Shown here piece after piece: positions 13,731 through 24,206 of a stretch of DNA of 64,000 nucleotides. The notes under the pieces are model-generated. The model made no database searches and had not been told where the DNA came from. It saw only the letters and a program-made list of their open reading frames with translations. The stretch's first letter is position 1, and every line of letters begins with the position of its first letter. This DNA is from Aureobasidium sp. EXF-3400. Its lineage: Eukaryota; Ascomycota; Dothideomycetes; Dothideales; Saccotheciaceae. The stretch spans positions 124,001 to 188,000 of the forward strand of contig SWBL01000026.1 of NCBI GenBank assembly GCA_024195585.1, written 5' to 3'. The position numbers were made by a program, and so were the translations under genes.

Positions 13731-14921
13731 ATGGCGTTGCAAGCAATTCGCGACGAGCTAGTCTACTACTATGGATACTCTCAAGGTCGCGGCTTCTCCA
13801 TCGGTGACATCTTCTCGAGAACATCTGCCAAGCTTCTATCACAAGTTTCATCTTTGATGACCATACCGCTCCCTTTGCTCTCCTTCCTTGCCGTCCCGTT
13901 CTTCGGCTCTTCTTCGACCACCATCAGCCTTGCTTTCTTCCTGCTGACTTGGGTCACTCTGGTATCGACCCACGATCCATTGTACTTGGAGCTTATTGGC
14001 ACTCTCACAATCAGGATCATCTTCTTCGTACTTCCCAGCTTGGCTGTGCTAGGCTTCGACTCCCTGATTCCTAGTCTCTCCGCCAGCATCAAGTCTCGTG
14101 GTGCTGCACAACTGCCGACCCAGCTCAGCTCTCGCAGATTGAGAAATGTCATCATTGTATCTGTTTTCAATGTTACCTTCTCGGTTCTGGCCCAAGGCCT
14201 ATGCGATTACGTCCTGACTGAAGTTCTCAACATCCGTTCTGCAATTCGTGTCAGCAAGATTCCACCTGCACCCTGGCCGACCATGGTCAAGGAAGTGCTG
14301 TATGGGCTTGTGGGTCGTGGAATTTTGCATTATTTCATACATCGTGATGTCTTGCATGCCTCACCTAGAGACTCGATCTTGGCTCGCTGGCATGCCGGTT
14401 GGGCTCACAGCTTGAAGCATCCTTTTTCTCTCGCCTCTGCATACGATCATCCTGTTTGCCACCTTCTTACTGATTGGGCACCTATGTACCTAACGACACT
14501 CTTCTTCCGCTTCCATGTCTTGACATGGTATATCCTGACAGCTATCGTCAGTCTTGAGCAGTTCTTTATCTACTCTGGCTATTCGGTTTTGCCATCGCAG
14601 ATCCTGCTAGCTGGCATGGCTAAAAGAACAGACTCTCACTATGCTACCGGAGGCAAGGGCAACTACGGCAACTGGGGTGTTCTTGATTGGGTCTGCGGCA
14701 CGGGCTGTCCAGGGGATGCCGATGTTGTTGATGATGTCCAAGATGAAGTAGACAGGAGAGATGTTAAACAACGTGCATCAAACATGATTGGACACGCAGG
14801 AGAAAAATTGAGGAAGGGCAGTGATAGTGTAAGTCCCCAAAACGATTGTACAGCGCCTGGGAACAATGCTGATGGCTCTGCAGGCACAGAGAAGCTCTTC
14901 TCAAGGACGAAGAAGAAGTAA
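13731..14921 (+). CDS. Fatty acid hydroxylase/sterol desaturase-superfamily membrane protein
   Basis: Start taken at the ATG at 13731 (context gcagtcATGg); 396 residues if read through. Several hydrophobic segments precede a His-rich cytosolic region: HYFIHRDVLH, then WHAGWAHSLKHPF, then AYDHPVCHLL. This is the order of the di-iron His boxes in ER C-5 sterol desaturase/fatty acid hydroxylase relatives. The last box, normally HDxHH before GKGNYG, reads DSHYATGGKGNYG here, so one ligand His is replaced by Tyr. A GTAAGT donor at 14829 and a CAG at 14881-14883 would remove 55 nt and change the C-terminus to a Ser/Arg-rich end with a stop near 14938. Both ends are plausible. ER membrane location and lipid substrate are inferred from the family. 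Confidence 0.75.
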   Translation: MALQAIRDELVYYYGYSQGRGFSIGDIFSRTSAKLLSQVSSLMTIPLPLLSFLAVPFFGSSSTTISLAFFLLTWVTLVSTHDPLYLELIGTLTIRIIFFVLPSLAVLGFDSLIPSLSASIKSRGAAQLPTQLSSRRLRNVIIVSVFNVTFSVLAQGLCDYVLTEVLNIRSAIRVSKIPPAPWPTMVKEVLYGLVGRGILHYFIHRDVLHASPRDSILARWHAGWAHSLKHPFSLASAYDHPVCHLLTDWAPMYLTTLFFRFHVLTWYILTAIVSLEQFFIYSGYSVLPSQILLAGMAKRTDSHYATGGKGNYGNWGVLDWVCGTGCPGDADVVDDVQDEVDRRDVKQRASNMIGHAGEKLRKGSDSVSPQNDCTAPGNNADGSAGTEKLFSRTKKK

Positions 14922-15155
14922 GAGACAGGCAGCATAAACGGCTCAAAGAGACCTAGGTTCAATTCGAGGATGCAGCTCATTCAAGGCGAGACACAATGGT
15001 TTCGAATGTGCTTGGCGAGACTGTCGCAAGCTGCATTCGAGACAACAAACATGTCATTGTGGATCAGTTTCAATCGGTCAACTTGACTCTGTCAGTCTTG
15101 AGCCCCAGCATCTCTCTATTGCCATCGACCCTCCATACCCCAAGAATTACCAATC

Positions 15156-15350
15156 ATGCAACCGTCACAACAACAGAGCTCCACTATCATGAACACTGCG
15201 CACGAACTACTCATCCGTGGCATCAGACTCTTCGCGACTCTTTGTGCCCGCAAGCCAGAAAAGAAGAAGTCGACCTACGAGTGGGAAGAAAGACTTGCAT
15301 ATGTCGGAGAAGAGCATGATGTCGAAGATGGCGAGGCCCATAGAGATTAA
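15156..15350 (+). CDS. Possible small hypothetical protein
   Basis: A 64-codon ATG-started frame. The middle is amphipathic (LLIRGIRLFATLCARKP), followed by a Lys-rich turn and an acidic end. Nothing is recognisable. It is reported because composition and start context are reasonable, but it may be a chance frame. Confidence 0.2.
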   Translation: MQPSQQQSSTIMNTAHELLIRGIRLFATLCARKPEKKKSTYEWEERLAYVGEEHDVEDGEAHRD

Positions 15351-15553
15351 CACGACATGCAGCTTGAGAGAAGCTGTGGAGTTGCGAGGTATAGAGATTG
15401 AAGGAGCCTTTTCTAATCTTCGGCATAGCAGTCGAATTCTTTGACCGGGCTCCTGGCGCTTACAAAGGACGTGTTGGACATTTATAAATCCGCATGCCGA
15501 GTAGAAACTTCCGGATTCTCAACACTTCGCGATTCACGGACGTCGAAGTGCTG

Positions 15554-15561
15554 TATAAAAG
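15554..15561 (+). promoter_or_regulatory. TATA box of the IFI6-like gene
   Basis: TATAAAAG lies 57 nt upstream of the ATG at 15618, the usual distance for a fungal TATA element with a short leader. It argues that 15618 is the first coding ATG and that no upstream exon supplies another start. Confidence 0.5.
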
Positions 15562-15617
15562 TTATCCATCTACGCATTCTCTTTCTGATACCTAACCACA
15601 ACTCACCAATCGGCATC

Positions 15618-16106
15618 ATGGCAGACTCAGAGCAAGACAATCATCACAACAACGGCCCCATCTCTCCCAACGTGGTCACCCGCCTTCGCACTGCCATCGC
15701 CAACTTCTGTCCTGGTCTCTGCTCTCTTGACCATCTGTCCTGCTCTGCTCATTGGCCCTCTTCTTACCCTCCTTGGTTTCGGCGGCTTGGGTCCCGCTGC
15801 TGGTAAGCATCTGCAACCCTCTCCTTCCCTCTCTCTAAGATTGAGATTGTTAACACCAGAACGCAAACAGGTGGTCTCGCTGCTGGCTTCCAGAGCTGGT
15901 TTGGTACCCCTTGGCTCTTCCGTGTCTTACAGAGTGCTGCTATGGGTGGATGGGGCTCCGCTTTGGTGCAGGGTATCGTTCGTGCTTTCTCAGCTGGTGG
16001 CTGGTTCTGGAGTTGGTCGAGAAGATTTTGGGCCGCGAGGGAGAGGAAACCGACGAGCACGGTGATGAGGGCAGTGAGGAGTAGGCTCAGTCGACTTTGC
16101 TCTTGA
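15618..16106 (+). CDS. IFI6/IFI27-like small membrane protein, frame interrupted
   Basis: Two exons joined by a canonical intron at 15803-15870 (GTAAGC, CAAACAG). Across the junction one frame encodes the Gly-rich hydrophobic domain of the interferon-inducible 6-16 (IFI6/IFI27) family. It runs VLVSALLTICPALLIGPLLT, LGFGGLGPAAGGLAAGFQSW, then a PWLF-VLQSAAMGGWG segment. That frame has no ATG. The ATG at 15618, placed correctly after a TATA box, opens a frame one base out of phase, and no AG exists between 15637 and 15802 that could serve as an acceptor to change frame. The family is membrane-embedded, probably mitochondrial or ER, of unknown role in fungi. A frameshift mutation, a sequencing error or unusual initiation would explain the data. 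The hydrophobic frame ends at 16106; the ATG frame ends at 16084. Confidence 0.5.
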
Positions 16107-16875
16107 ACCTCTCCAAGATGGGTGCGTAAGCAACAAACCGTCCTGTATCGTCCCCTCTGTCGGCAAGAAACAACTGGTGAGCCGCCAAACACATAACGTC
16201 TCATCCAAACAAAGCACTTTCAATCCAGAATCAGAATTAAATTGACTTCGTTTGTCTGCACCTTTAGCTCTAATGTGATTTTCGCAATTAGACAGCCGCG
16301 GCTACAACCGAGATAGGAAGCATCGGAAGGAAGCACTCAACACGCAGTCGCGCCTACCCTATGTTTGTACCATAGAGCAGCCGCACCTCCCATTTCTTTC
16401 CGTATTTGCACTGTGTCATTCTCCTCCAGCACTCCTCTTCGTCTTTCTGATTGCCCTCTCCATCGGGCTCATCAGAGCCGCCATCTGCATCGATCCGTGG
16501 ACTTTTTTAAGCAGATCGCCTGGCTCTGCGAAGGTCAGGCATTTCGGTTTTCCCACAGCTTATTGAACGTGGGCAGCACCAAAAGTCAGCTTGCACTGCA
16601 AGCACAACGCAGTAACGATCGCACCTTCGGTCCACGACATCGACTCCCCTCTTCACTCCGTCTTCACAAGCACGATCTTAGATGTTCTTCACCATTAGCA
16701 AGATCTTATCACCACCACCAAGATCTTCCCACTACCAGTCAGGCTCTTTCGTTGCTGTCGGACAACATCAAAGGGGCTGCCTCTTTCCTGTTCTTCCATT
16801 ACAAACACCCACAATCAAGGTACGTTGAATACACATTCAGTAATTCATCAGCTTCTCGCCTAACAGTACGCAGGC
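16107..16875. other. Intergenic region and leader of the next gene
   Basis: No gene is recognised. A likely 5' UTR intron (GTACGT at 16820, branch CTAAC, acceptor GCAG at 16874) would end just before the ATG at 16876. Confidence 0.35.
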
Positions 16876-17775
16876 ATGTCTCAATCAAACGACGACCATA
16901 TCAAACGATGGGTCCTGGACCATTACAGACAGTTATGTGCAACTCATGGGAAAGCCCCGACTACAGCTGAGATCGAAGAGTTGAGACTTGCAGTGGGCAC
17001 TCACAAAGATCCCCGTGTCACGAAGCTCTTCGAGTACGCCCTGCTGTATTTTCTGCCGAGATCCGCTATTGTCTTCGAAGAAGACACTTTGTTGCTAGGT
17101 TGGCGTCGCCAGTCTCGGGGACCAAAACAAGAGATCTGGTACAAGCTACGCGACACTGAAGCCTACAATTCAAGTCGACTCTACCTCCAGCGTGGTGCGC
17201 CTCCAAGCTCAGCTCACCACATCAAGGCAACGGACCCTATCTGTAACGAGTGGCACCCAGCCCTTGCTGCTATCTGCACACCTGACATTCGCGCCAATGA
17301 GCACATGCGTTATGTTTACTTCACCGCCGTAGTCCGCTTGATGAGGCCTAGTCGTCCACCAGCTTCGGTCGATAATCTCAAGGAAGGCAGACCAAAACTC
17401 ATCGTCACCCTGAAAGTAGCCGTGCCAAAGGCTAGACCTGGCCATAACATCACTCAATCGAGCCATGATGGAGACTTGGACCGAGACCGCAAGAGATCTA
17501 GACGAGCTGTCGTCGTCGACCTGACTGAATCAGATCTCGAAGGAGAGACTACATCCGGACCTGGCCCTGGAGTCCCGCCCCTTGGCTGTGAGCAAAACAA
17601 CACCTCGGCCGAACAAGAGCTCAGAGCAATGGTACAGAGCAAGAAAGTCAGCGAAATCCAAGACATGCTGGCCGAGCGCTCAGGTCAGCTTCCTGATTGG
17701 ATTGAGAACATCGTCAAGCAGGAGATGGAGGTAAAGATGGCTCGTGAACTGGCAATGGTCAGAAACTTCTTTTGA
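16876..17775 (+). CDS. Hypothetical protein with candidate SUMO-interacting motif
   Basis: Intronless 299-residue protein that I do not recognise. Residues 1-175 look folded, with aromatic/aliphatic segments such as VTKLFEYALLYFLP and MRYVYFTAVVRLM. A basic stretch (RDRKRSRR) near 205 could be a nuclear localisation signal. It is followed at once by VVVDLT (212-217) and acidic residues, the classic layout of a SUMO-interacting motif. The C-terminus is a predicted amphipathic helix (IENIVKQEMEVKMARELAMV). A nuclear, SUMO-linked role is inferred only from these motifs. Confidence 0.65.
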   Translation: MSQSNDDHIKRWVLDHYRQLCATHGKAPTTAEIEELRLAVGTHKDPRVTKLFEYALLYFLPRSAIVFEEDTLLLGWRRQSRGPKQEIWYKLRDTEAYNSSRLYLQRGAPPSSAHHIKATDPICNEWHPALAAICTPDIRANEHMRYVYFTAVVRLMRPSRPPASVDNLKEGRPKLIVTLKVAVPKARPGHNITQSSHDGDLDRDRKRSRRAVVVDLTESDLEGETTSGPGPGVPPLGCEQNNTSAEQELRAMVQSKKVSEIQDMLAERSGQLPDWIENIVKQEMEVKMARELAMVRNFF

Positions 17776-18002
17776 TGGCTCCATCTGTTGTCATAGATTG
17801 CTGAAAAGAGTATCACGAACCGACGTAAGGAGAAGAATTGCTGTTGATTGTTAATCACCAGAACAAAGACGTTTGATGGACGTGCTTTATGGCTGCGAAG
17901 AGTAGCTTAGATTGCTAGAGGATTGTTTTGTATTGATAATGAGTTTAATTTCATTGATCTTGTTTGTTATCCTATCATTCTCAACCCTTAGGATCTTCTC
18001 AT

Positions 18003-20188
18003 CTAATGCTCACAGAAGCTAAACTCCTCTTCCTCATACATATCATTGACATCTTTCACAAAAGCTCTCCTCTCGTCCATCAACTCCTGCCTCAATCCCT
18101 TCGCCTCCTCAAGACTGATAGGGAAGTCTCCCACATCAGTCATGACCTGATGGCGCAACTCTGGAGGCAACTGATCAAGTTTTCCCTCTAGGCCTTGCAC
18201 AGCTTCAGCCCACCACTCCCGTTGTTGAGGTGGGACGTTAGCCGTACCGATCACACGTTGGAAAGGGTCCACTAAGAACAGCGCGAGAATCTTGCGATGA
18301 CCAGGCTTCGTTGGATCAGCTAGGGAGAACGGTTGCACTTGATGTTGCAACACATTCGGGAATGCCAATAAACGGTCTTCATTCGTGGCCACCTTGCCGA
18401 TGTTCTGTACTCCTGGGCCGTTGCGGTCGATATCGAAAAGGTAGCATACGCCTTCGTTGTCATCTTGTGCATAGTCGCGAGTAGTTATATCATCTGTGGA
18501 GACTTTTGTGCGGAAAGCAAGATGAGATTCTGTGATGTTGGTGTTGTCGTAGTAGTATAGTGATGTTGCGCAGATGTGTTCGTTGAGCTTGCCTTCGATG
18601 TGCCAGCTTCCGCCTGAGTAGGTGGGGTTCTCGGGTGTGAGGTGGATGTTGGCTAGCTTGACGATGACTTGAATGCCGTTCTTCTCGAAGTGAGAGCGCA
18701 GTTTCAGAGGTTCGATGTCCCATTTGCTGTTTTCTTCGGTAAAGCCATACTCCCGAGCGTCGGGTTTGATGAGTACGCGGTTGTCTCTTACCTGTGATGA
18801 TTATAGTCAGCATGGTATATTCGGACTCTTTCAGCATGATGGAGCATGTGAGGCCTGTACCCATTCATACACTCCATTCCTGGGATAGCCCAGTCGCAAA
18901 AGAGTGTTTTGGATCTTCTTGGTGTTTCGTGATCTGCCTCGATAGAGAGCAACGAATGCACTTACCCATTGATCTTCCGCTTCATACCGCTCGTCTTCCT
19001 CATCCTCTCCAAACTCTTTACCCACATCTTCAGGGGCTTCCTCGCCTAAAGGAAACTCGTACTCCGTGCCAGTCATGGGGACTCGGAGTCTTTCGACATT
19101 TCCGTGCTGTACATACGACGACAGGACAACATCCCAGGCCGGAATGGACTTGGCGATGAACTTCTCAATCACCGGGTAGATAGATTTGTGGTGTACGGGA
19201 TGAAGATTGTTGATGTAGCTTGTGACTTTGACGCCCTCACCCTCCGTAAAGGCGACATCGCTTGGGAGCCATTGGAAGCGATTGGACCAGAAGTCCGTAG
19301 TCCCCGTGCCTCTCTGGCCGAGCCAATGGGGCTGGCTGCCCAGCTTGCAATCGTCGTCGTCAGGCGTTGGCACAATTTCACCCTTGCCCGAGGCTTGTAT
19401 ACAATCGTCCAGAGTAATGTTCCCTGTAGGAAGAATTCGAGATCGACCATAGATCAACGGAAAGAGGGAGGGGTGAACCAAATCAAGAACCTGCTCGTTC
19501 GATCCAGGGTGCCAGTCTTTGGCATCTGCCGGTATATTCTCTAGAGGAACCACGGCTCTCTTGAGTTCCTCTTTCAACTCGGTAGAGATGATACTGTCTG
19601 ACTTGACCACAGCCCACTCTGAATCGAGTACAGAGATCAGATCGTTCTCTTCGTGCTGGCCAGCCTTATCCTGTAGCTCTGCAATGCACTGGTCGTATCA
19701 GCAAATTGTATAGCAGTAGAGAGTAAGTTGTGCAAGCTCACATAGTCAAACATTTTCTCCGTGAAGCCTTGTCCCTTTTCAGTGACTGCTTCAGCCCGCC
19801 ATTTAGCAATGATGGTCTCATCAAAAACCTTTCTCCTCCAGTCAGACTTGTCGGTGATAGCGTTGACGATCTGCATCATGTTTCGTTCTCGCACGGTGAG
19901 TGGCTCCGGTGCCCACTCCTGAAGGGCATTAGGCAAGCGATTCAACAGCCATATGACACTCCCAGAGGACCAGTCAGACCCTCCATCTTGATCAGGCATG
20001 TCATTGACGGATCGACCGAATCCAGGAAGTTGCACTCTGCCATCTTCGATAACAGAGGGGTTTATTTCTGCAACCTTGTCCTCGCTTATCCACCTCGAGC
20101 CAGGTTTCGCGGGCTTCGGTTTTGTGTTGGACTTATCTAGCCTTTTAGCCGCTGCTGCTGCAGCTTTGATCATGGAAAGTCGAGCCAT
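18003..20188 (-). CDS. DUF4246 family protein
   Basis: Three phase-0 exons, 20188-19742, 19688-18966 and 18791-18003, give 652 residues. Family hallmarks are clear: AVVKSDS, then FQWLPSDVAF, VTSYINNLHPVHHKSIYPVI, and after the second intron IQVIVKLANIHLTPENP, GGSWHIEGKLNEHICATSLY. The second junction joins AEDQW to VRDNRVLIKP across a 174-nt intron with a CTGAC branch site, longer than most introns here. DUF4246 proteins are fungal, often multicopy, and biochemically uncharacterised. The HPVHH and GGSWHIEG segments invite comparison with His-rich oxygenases, but I claim no activity. The ATG at 20188 (CACAATGG) is preferred over an in-frame ATG at 20287. Confidence 0.85.
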
Positions 20189-20803
20189 TGTGGTGGTGGT
20201 GAACGATTTGAAGAGAGTCGGAAGTCTGATGCTTCGTTGTAGGCGACAGAGTAAATAAAAGGAGGTAGGCACGATGTACTTATGCATCCTCCCGTGTCTG
20301 TGCTTAAGGAGAGGATTCTGTGGTTTTGGAGACGGCACTCAGGCAACCATCCCATGTTACAGTCTCGGTCGTGTGAGCTCATTTACACCCCAGGTTGTAA
20401 TCTAGGCAACACTCCCGTTCTTGTCACAGAACGTTGTCGCGCGAGTTGGTGCTAAGGCAGCCACGGCGATGTGTGCCTCCCGAGTAAAGACGCCTCCGGG
20501 CTCGAGCTTCGGCAGTTACGAGCGCCCCCACGTCACCCCCGTTCTGCACACAAGCATCCTCCGAACATCCGAGACTCGCCCAAGACATCACGACGAGCAT
20601 CGCAAGCCTGGTAGGCAGTCCTGAACTTATATGTGACCTCGATCGTTCACCAACAGAACGTGTAGGACGCACGCACGTACTTAATCTTATCTTACGTCGA
20701 TAATCTTGAATCATCCCCCTAAGGCTGCTTGACGAAGATGCTTTTACGATGCCATCTAACACTAAGTGTCTTGAGCGTACTCGAGAATGCCGGAATCTAC
20801 ACC
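20189..20803. other. Intergenic region upstream of the DUF4246 gene
   Basis: No gene is recognised. It holds the DUF4246 promoter and the 3' flank of the DUF3632 gene. Confidence 0.4.
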
Positions 20804-20941
20804 TCAAACTGTCTCCAATTCTCCCATGATCGTCAACGCTTTGGAGGCTTCGCTACGGGTAACTTCATGGACTCGCACATCGTTCACCCGCTCTGTGACT
20901 TCCTTGAATGCTGCTTTCCACACCTTCCAGTTGTCCAAGTT

Positions 20942-21833
20942 TCACAACCAGTCTTCCGATCGCATCAAATCTTCCAGTACCTTGTCGCTATGTGATTCCA
21001 TAAGACCATCATGCACCGGCTCGTCCCTCGAGTCTTTCTCAGTACCCGAAGCTGATACCATCTTGTTCTTGTGCCTTTGACCATAACAGCAAGCCCGCCA
21101 CACCCACAATCCATGTCCGTCAGGCACAAACCACTGAGCCGCAGCAAGGACTTGTCCAGCCAGATACCCAGACCACCCAACCGTCGTCTCATCCAGCATG
21201 CCATACTTGGGAAGTAGTCGTTGCAACGCACTCCGCCATCCCATATTCTCAATTCCCTCAACCGATAACCTAGCACAGAAACATGACAAGTTCTTCCATC
21301 GCTGTTGCTCCTGACTCCTGACTCCCACTCTTCTCCACACCGGACCAGGGAAAGCCGATCTCTACCAGCCACTCACAACTTGATGAGAACGATGGTGGGG
21401 CTAGACTCTCCCACAGAGGTATAGTTGGTCTCATATCCTCGGTCCCATAACCCTCATGCCGCACCTTGCCAGTACGATCAAGAAGCGGATTCGGTACTTC
21501 CCTCTTCTCAACTCTCAAGAAACACCTGACCATCTCGAATAACCTCTGATGTACCGCACTGTGGGGAGGGAAGGAAGACATACAGCTGCCTATCAGAACA
21601 GCAATCAGCCCGAAGTTTGTGCTGTATGGTCTATTCTCGTTGTTTGCATCGATGTCCGCCTTATTCGACCATGCCTCTGTTGCTAAAGTATCTGTGATCT
21701 TTTGAGCAGCGGCCAATGGGCTGAAATGGTTTTCTGCACATGCTACCACGAGGTTTGCGAACATATCTATCTCTTCTGGTTCCGCAGCCCAGTAAGCGTC
21801 TTCTTGGAAGTTGTAGGGAAGCTTTTGGTCCAT
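20942..21833 (-). CDS. DUF3632 family protein with premature stop
   Basis: Exon 1 at 21833-21366 and exon 2 at 21310-20942 are joined across a 55-nt intron (GTAGAG donor, GTCAG acceptor), giving CEWLEQQRWKNLSCFCARLS. This is the conserved W--(F/L)-FLARL core of fungal DUF3632 proteins. The protein has 278 residues to an in-frame TGA at 20942-20944. The same frame then continues for 45 sense codons (NLDNWKVWKAAFKEVTERVN onward) to a TGA at 20804-20806. That continuation resembles the normal W--WK--F C-terminal helix of the family. The function of DUF3632 is unknown. It lies on the same strand as the DUF4246 gene, 616-754 nt upstream of it. Confidence 0.65.
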
Positions 21834-22175
21834 GATGAGTGATTCTCGCCAGCAGACACGCTTGAGACTGAGATAGGCTGTGAGAGGTCGTTTTATGATG
21901 TTAGGTATGGTCTTGATGAACTGGTCAGGACAGGCTCCAGGCAGACGTGTAGGATCCTACTACGATGACGTAAACGATATCGTTTTAGTGCTACATGAGA
22001 AGGTCTGGCACTGGTAAGATTGTGTATGTTTTGAGATTCTGAGCCAAACTTTACGCCCTCTTCAGAAATGTTATATTGGAAGCAACACACGGGTCACAAA
22101 GGGTAGATTGGTAAATTGGTATCTTTAGTATACAAAATTATCATAGTCCTGGTTCCTCATACCGTCGTTAGATAT
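21834..22175. other. Short intergenic region
   Basis: Promoter of the DUF3632 gene and 3' flank of the GT15 gene. Nothing further is seen. Confidence 0.4.
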
Positions 22176-23432
22176 TTATGTCAGATTAGCTTGCCTGAAC
22201 CTCTCATGACACATTAGATTAAATGTGCCCTTCTTGTCTTGTTCCAGGACCGGTGTTTCCACTGGACAGCTGGTCTTGTTATCCAGCAGATTGATCCCCG
22301 GCGAACAAAAATCGCCATGACAATAACACATATCATCACCAAAGTAGTGTATCTCTTCTGGTTTCAACAGCAAAGTTGCTGCAAAGGAGCGCACGGAGGC
22401 ATCGCCCCAACGCTCAGTGTAAAAACCTCCGAGTTTATCGAGGTGCTCCATCATATGTCTGTAGTCATCTCTGCGGAAGAAATCCAAGTCCGCGATCTCG
22501 AAATTGTTCCAGAAGTGGCAGAGGTTCCACTCATCGCCATTAATGTCGCGGTACGGGGCTAGGCGCAAGAACCAGCGGATGGGTAGAGGTGCCCACGATC
22601 GATTTATCAGAGCAGTCCAGTAGCGAGAGGGTGTTATCTTCATGCTGTCTTTGTAGTCGCTGACAACTCTGTAGAGGCTGCGGACTGTGGAGCCAACTTC
22701 TTGAAGTGCGATTGTATAAGCGTAGCGCTTGTTCTCGCGTGCCATGTATGCGAAAGGGTCGAAATTTATGGGGCATTCGAAAGAGATGCCAGGTTCAAGA
22801 CGCCAGTACCATTTGTATGGTTGCATTGCGGGATGATCGTAGAACTTCCTTGACGGACATCAATATCCTGACAGAGTTGTGTGTTGTGGGTGGGGAAAAT
22901 CTTACATGGAGTAGAAACGACACATGTGATGATAACTTTCTTGTCCAGCATGTATGATTCCTCGATCGCCCTGATCCTTAATGTGTGCTCGAGCAGCTTC
23001 CTGATCGACATGATCTGGATAACCCCACATGTCTGGGGATATGGTGTCGAAGATGGCATCGCCGCTAACTATGGCTGACACTCCTTGCTTGAAATCATCA
23101 GTCCAGGGTTCATTATTGAGGAACACAACTGGATAATGATATTGATGGTTGAATTGCGACTCGAAAGACGTGAGAGCCTCCTCGGCTTCCTTGAGATCGC
23201 TATTCCTAGCAAGCATGAGTATGGTTGCATTCTGTCGAGCTACTGTTGTGCCGTTTTTCAGTGAGTGCTCATTTGCATAACAGCTCGAAAGCCGTGTTTT
23301 GTTAACATGAATCCGAGGTTGTTTTGTTGACAGGCTCGACAGGTGGAACCAGATCTCAAGCAGGAACACCAGGCAGATGGCAAGGACGTATCGCTTCGCG
23401 GTACCGTTTAACGAGTATGATGGGACTCTCAT
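22176..23432 (-). CDS. GT15 alpha-1,2-mannosyltransferase (KRE2/KTR family)
   Basis: Exons 23432-22906 and 22848-22176 (57-nt intron, AT|G split) give 399 residues. It is a type II Golgi protein: a short cytosolic N-terminus, one membrane anchor (VLAICLVFLLEIWF), then the lumenal domain. GT15 landmarks include HYPVVFLNNEPWTDDFK, ISPDMWGYPDHVDQEAA, HMCRFYSM then FYDHPAM, YKWYWRLEPGISFECPINFD, and CHFWNNFEIADL. These enzymes add alpha-1,2-mannose from GDP-mannose to N- and O-glycans of mannoproteins. The ATG at 23432 is the first in frame. The neighbouring gene on the same strand is a secreted GH92 mannosidase, which acts on the same linkage. Confidence 0.92.
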
Positions 23433-24206
23433 CGTAGCACATGCTGAAACGCAAGAAAGAAGGCTGGCGACTGGCAGAAGAAAGAGAGATCCATCGCTAA
23501 GCACAACGCCGTGGCTGCATCATACATTTTTAACAACACTCCGTTCCTTTGTACGTTTTAGAGGATTCCTTGGCATTATATATTAAGATCAAAGAACGCA
23601 AGCGGTCTTAGCACAGCCCCAGGCGACCTTGGCGTAGCTTCAGTGGGAAATCGCGGCCTGTCGGTACGCTTGGTCATTGCTGACCGAAATGCCTGTGCGG
23701 TACGAAGTATTGGTAGATAATAATGACAAAATCTCAGGGGCAGAATATGAGGCGAAGAAACTCTTGCACAGGAGACGGTCTGGCCCGAGTCGCTGAAGAT
23801 TGTTGACATTTTCACAGAGGGCGAAACAGAGGATTGCAGTAAAATAGAGGGGGGGTGATGAAAGGCGGCGGCTAAATTCAAACAAAGTCTCCACTTCCCC
23901 ACAGAAGATCCTCTTTCTCCTGCGAACACCTCTTCGGAGGCTCGAAACTTGTATCAAAGGCTCCTTCGAAACAAGCGCACTGTCGACCGTGCCGCCATGA
24001 GGAAAGCTTTGAAAACAAATGCTCTTCTCTGACAAGTCTGATAGCGATGCTCGTCGGCTGTGCATGAAACATGAATTTGTATCGCAGGAGTCTAGCAAAG
24101 GACTTTCAGCATCAGGAGTTTGTGTACAACAATGCATGTTGGACCATTACATATGCAATATCTATTGACAAAGGTATTATGAGATTCAGCAGCACCCATA
24201 GGAAAC
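23433..24206. other. Intergenic region between GT15 and GH92 genes
   Basis: About 770 nt. An open frame of 165 codons on the minus strand (23640-24137) has no recognisable features. I see no supported gene. Confidence 0.4.

Larger units (their letters stand above)
14922..15617. other. Intergenic region with a possible small gene
   Basis: Contains the small open frame at 15156-15350, listed separately, and a TATA box at 15554-15561. Nothing else is recognised. Confidence 0.4.

Noticed and set aside
20188..20287. In-frame upstream ATG for the DUF4246 gene (20287)
   Set aside because: The added residues are not conserved-looking, and the ATG at 20188 has a much better start context.
23640..24137. 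165-codon minus-strand frame between GT15 and GH92
   Set aside because: Composition is irregular with many Cys and Ser, no domain is visible and no splice context is convincing.
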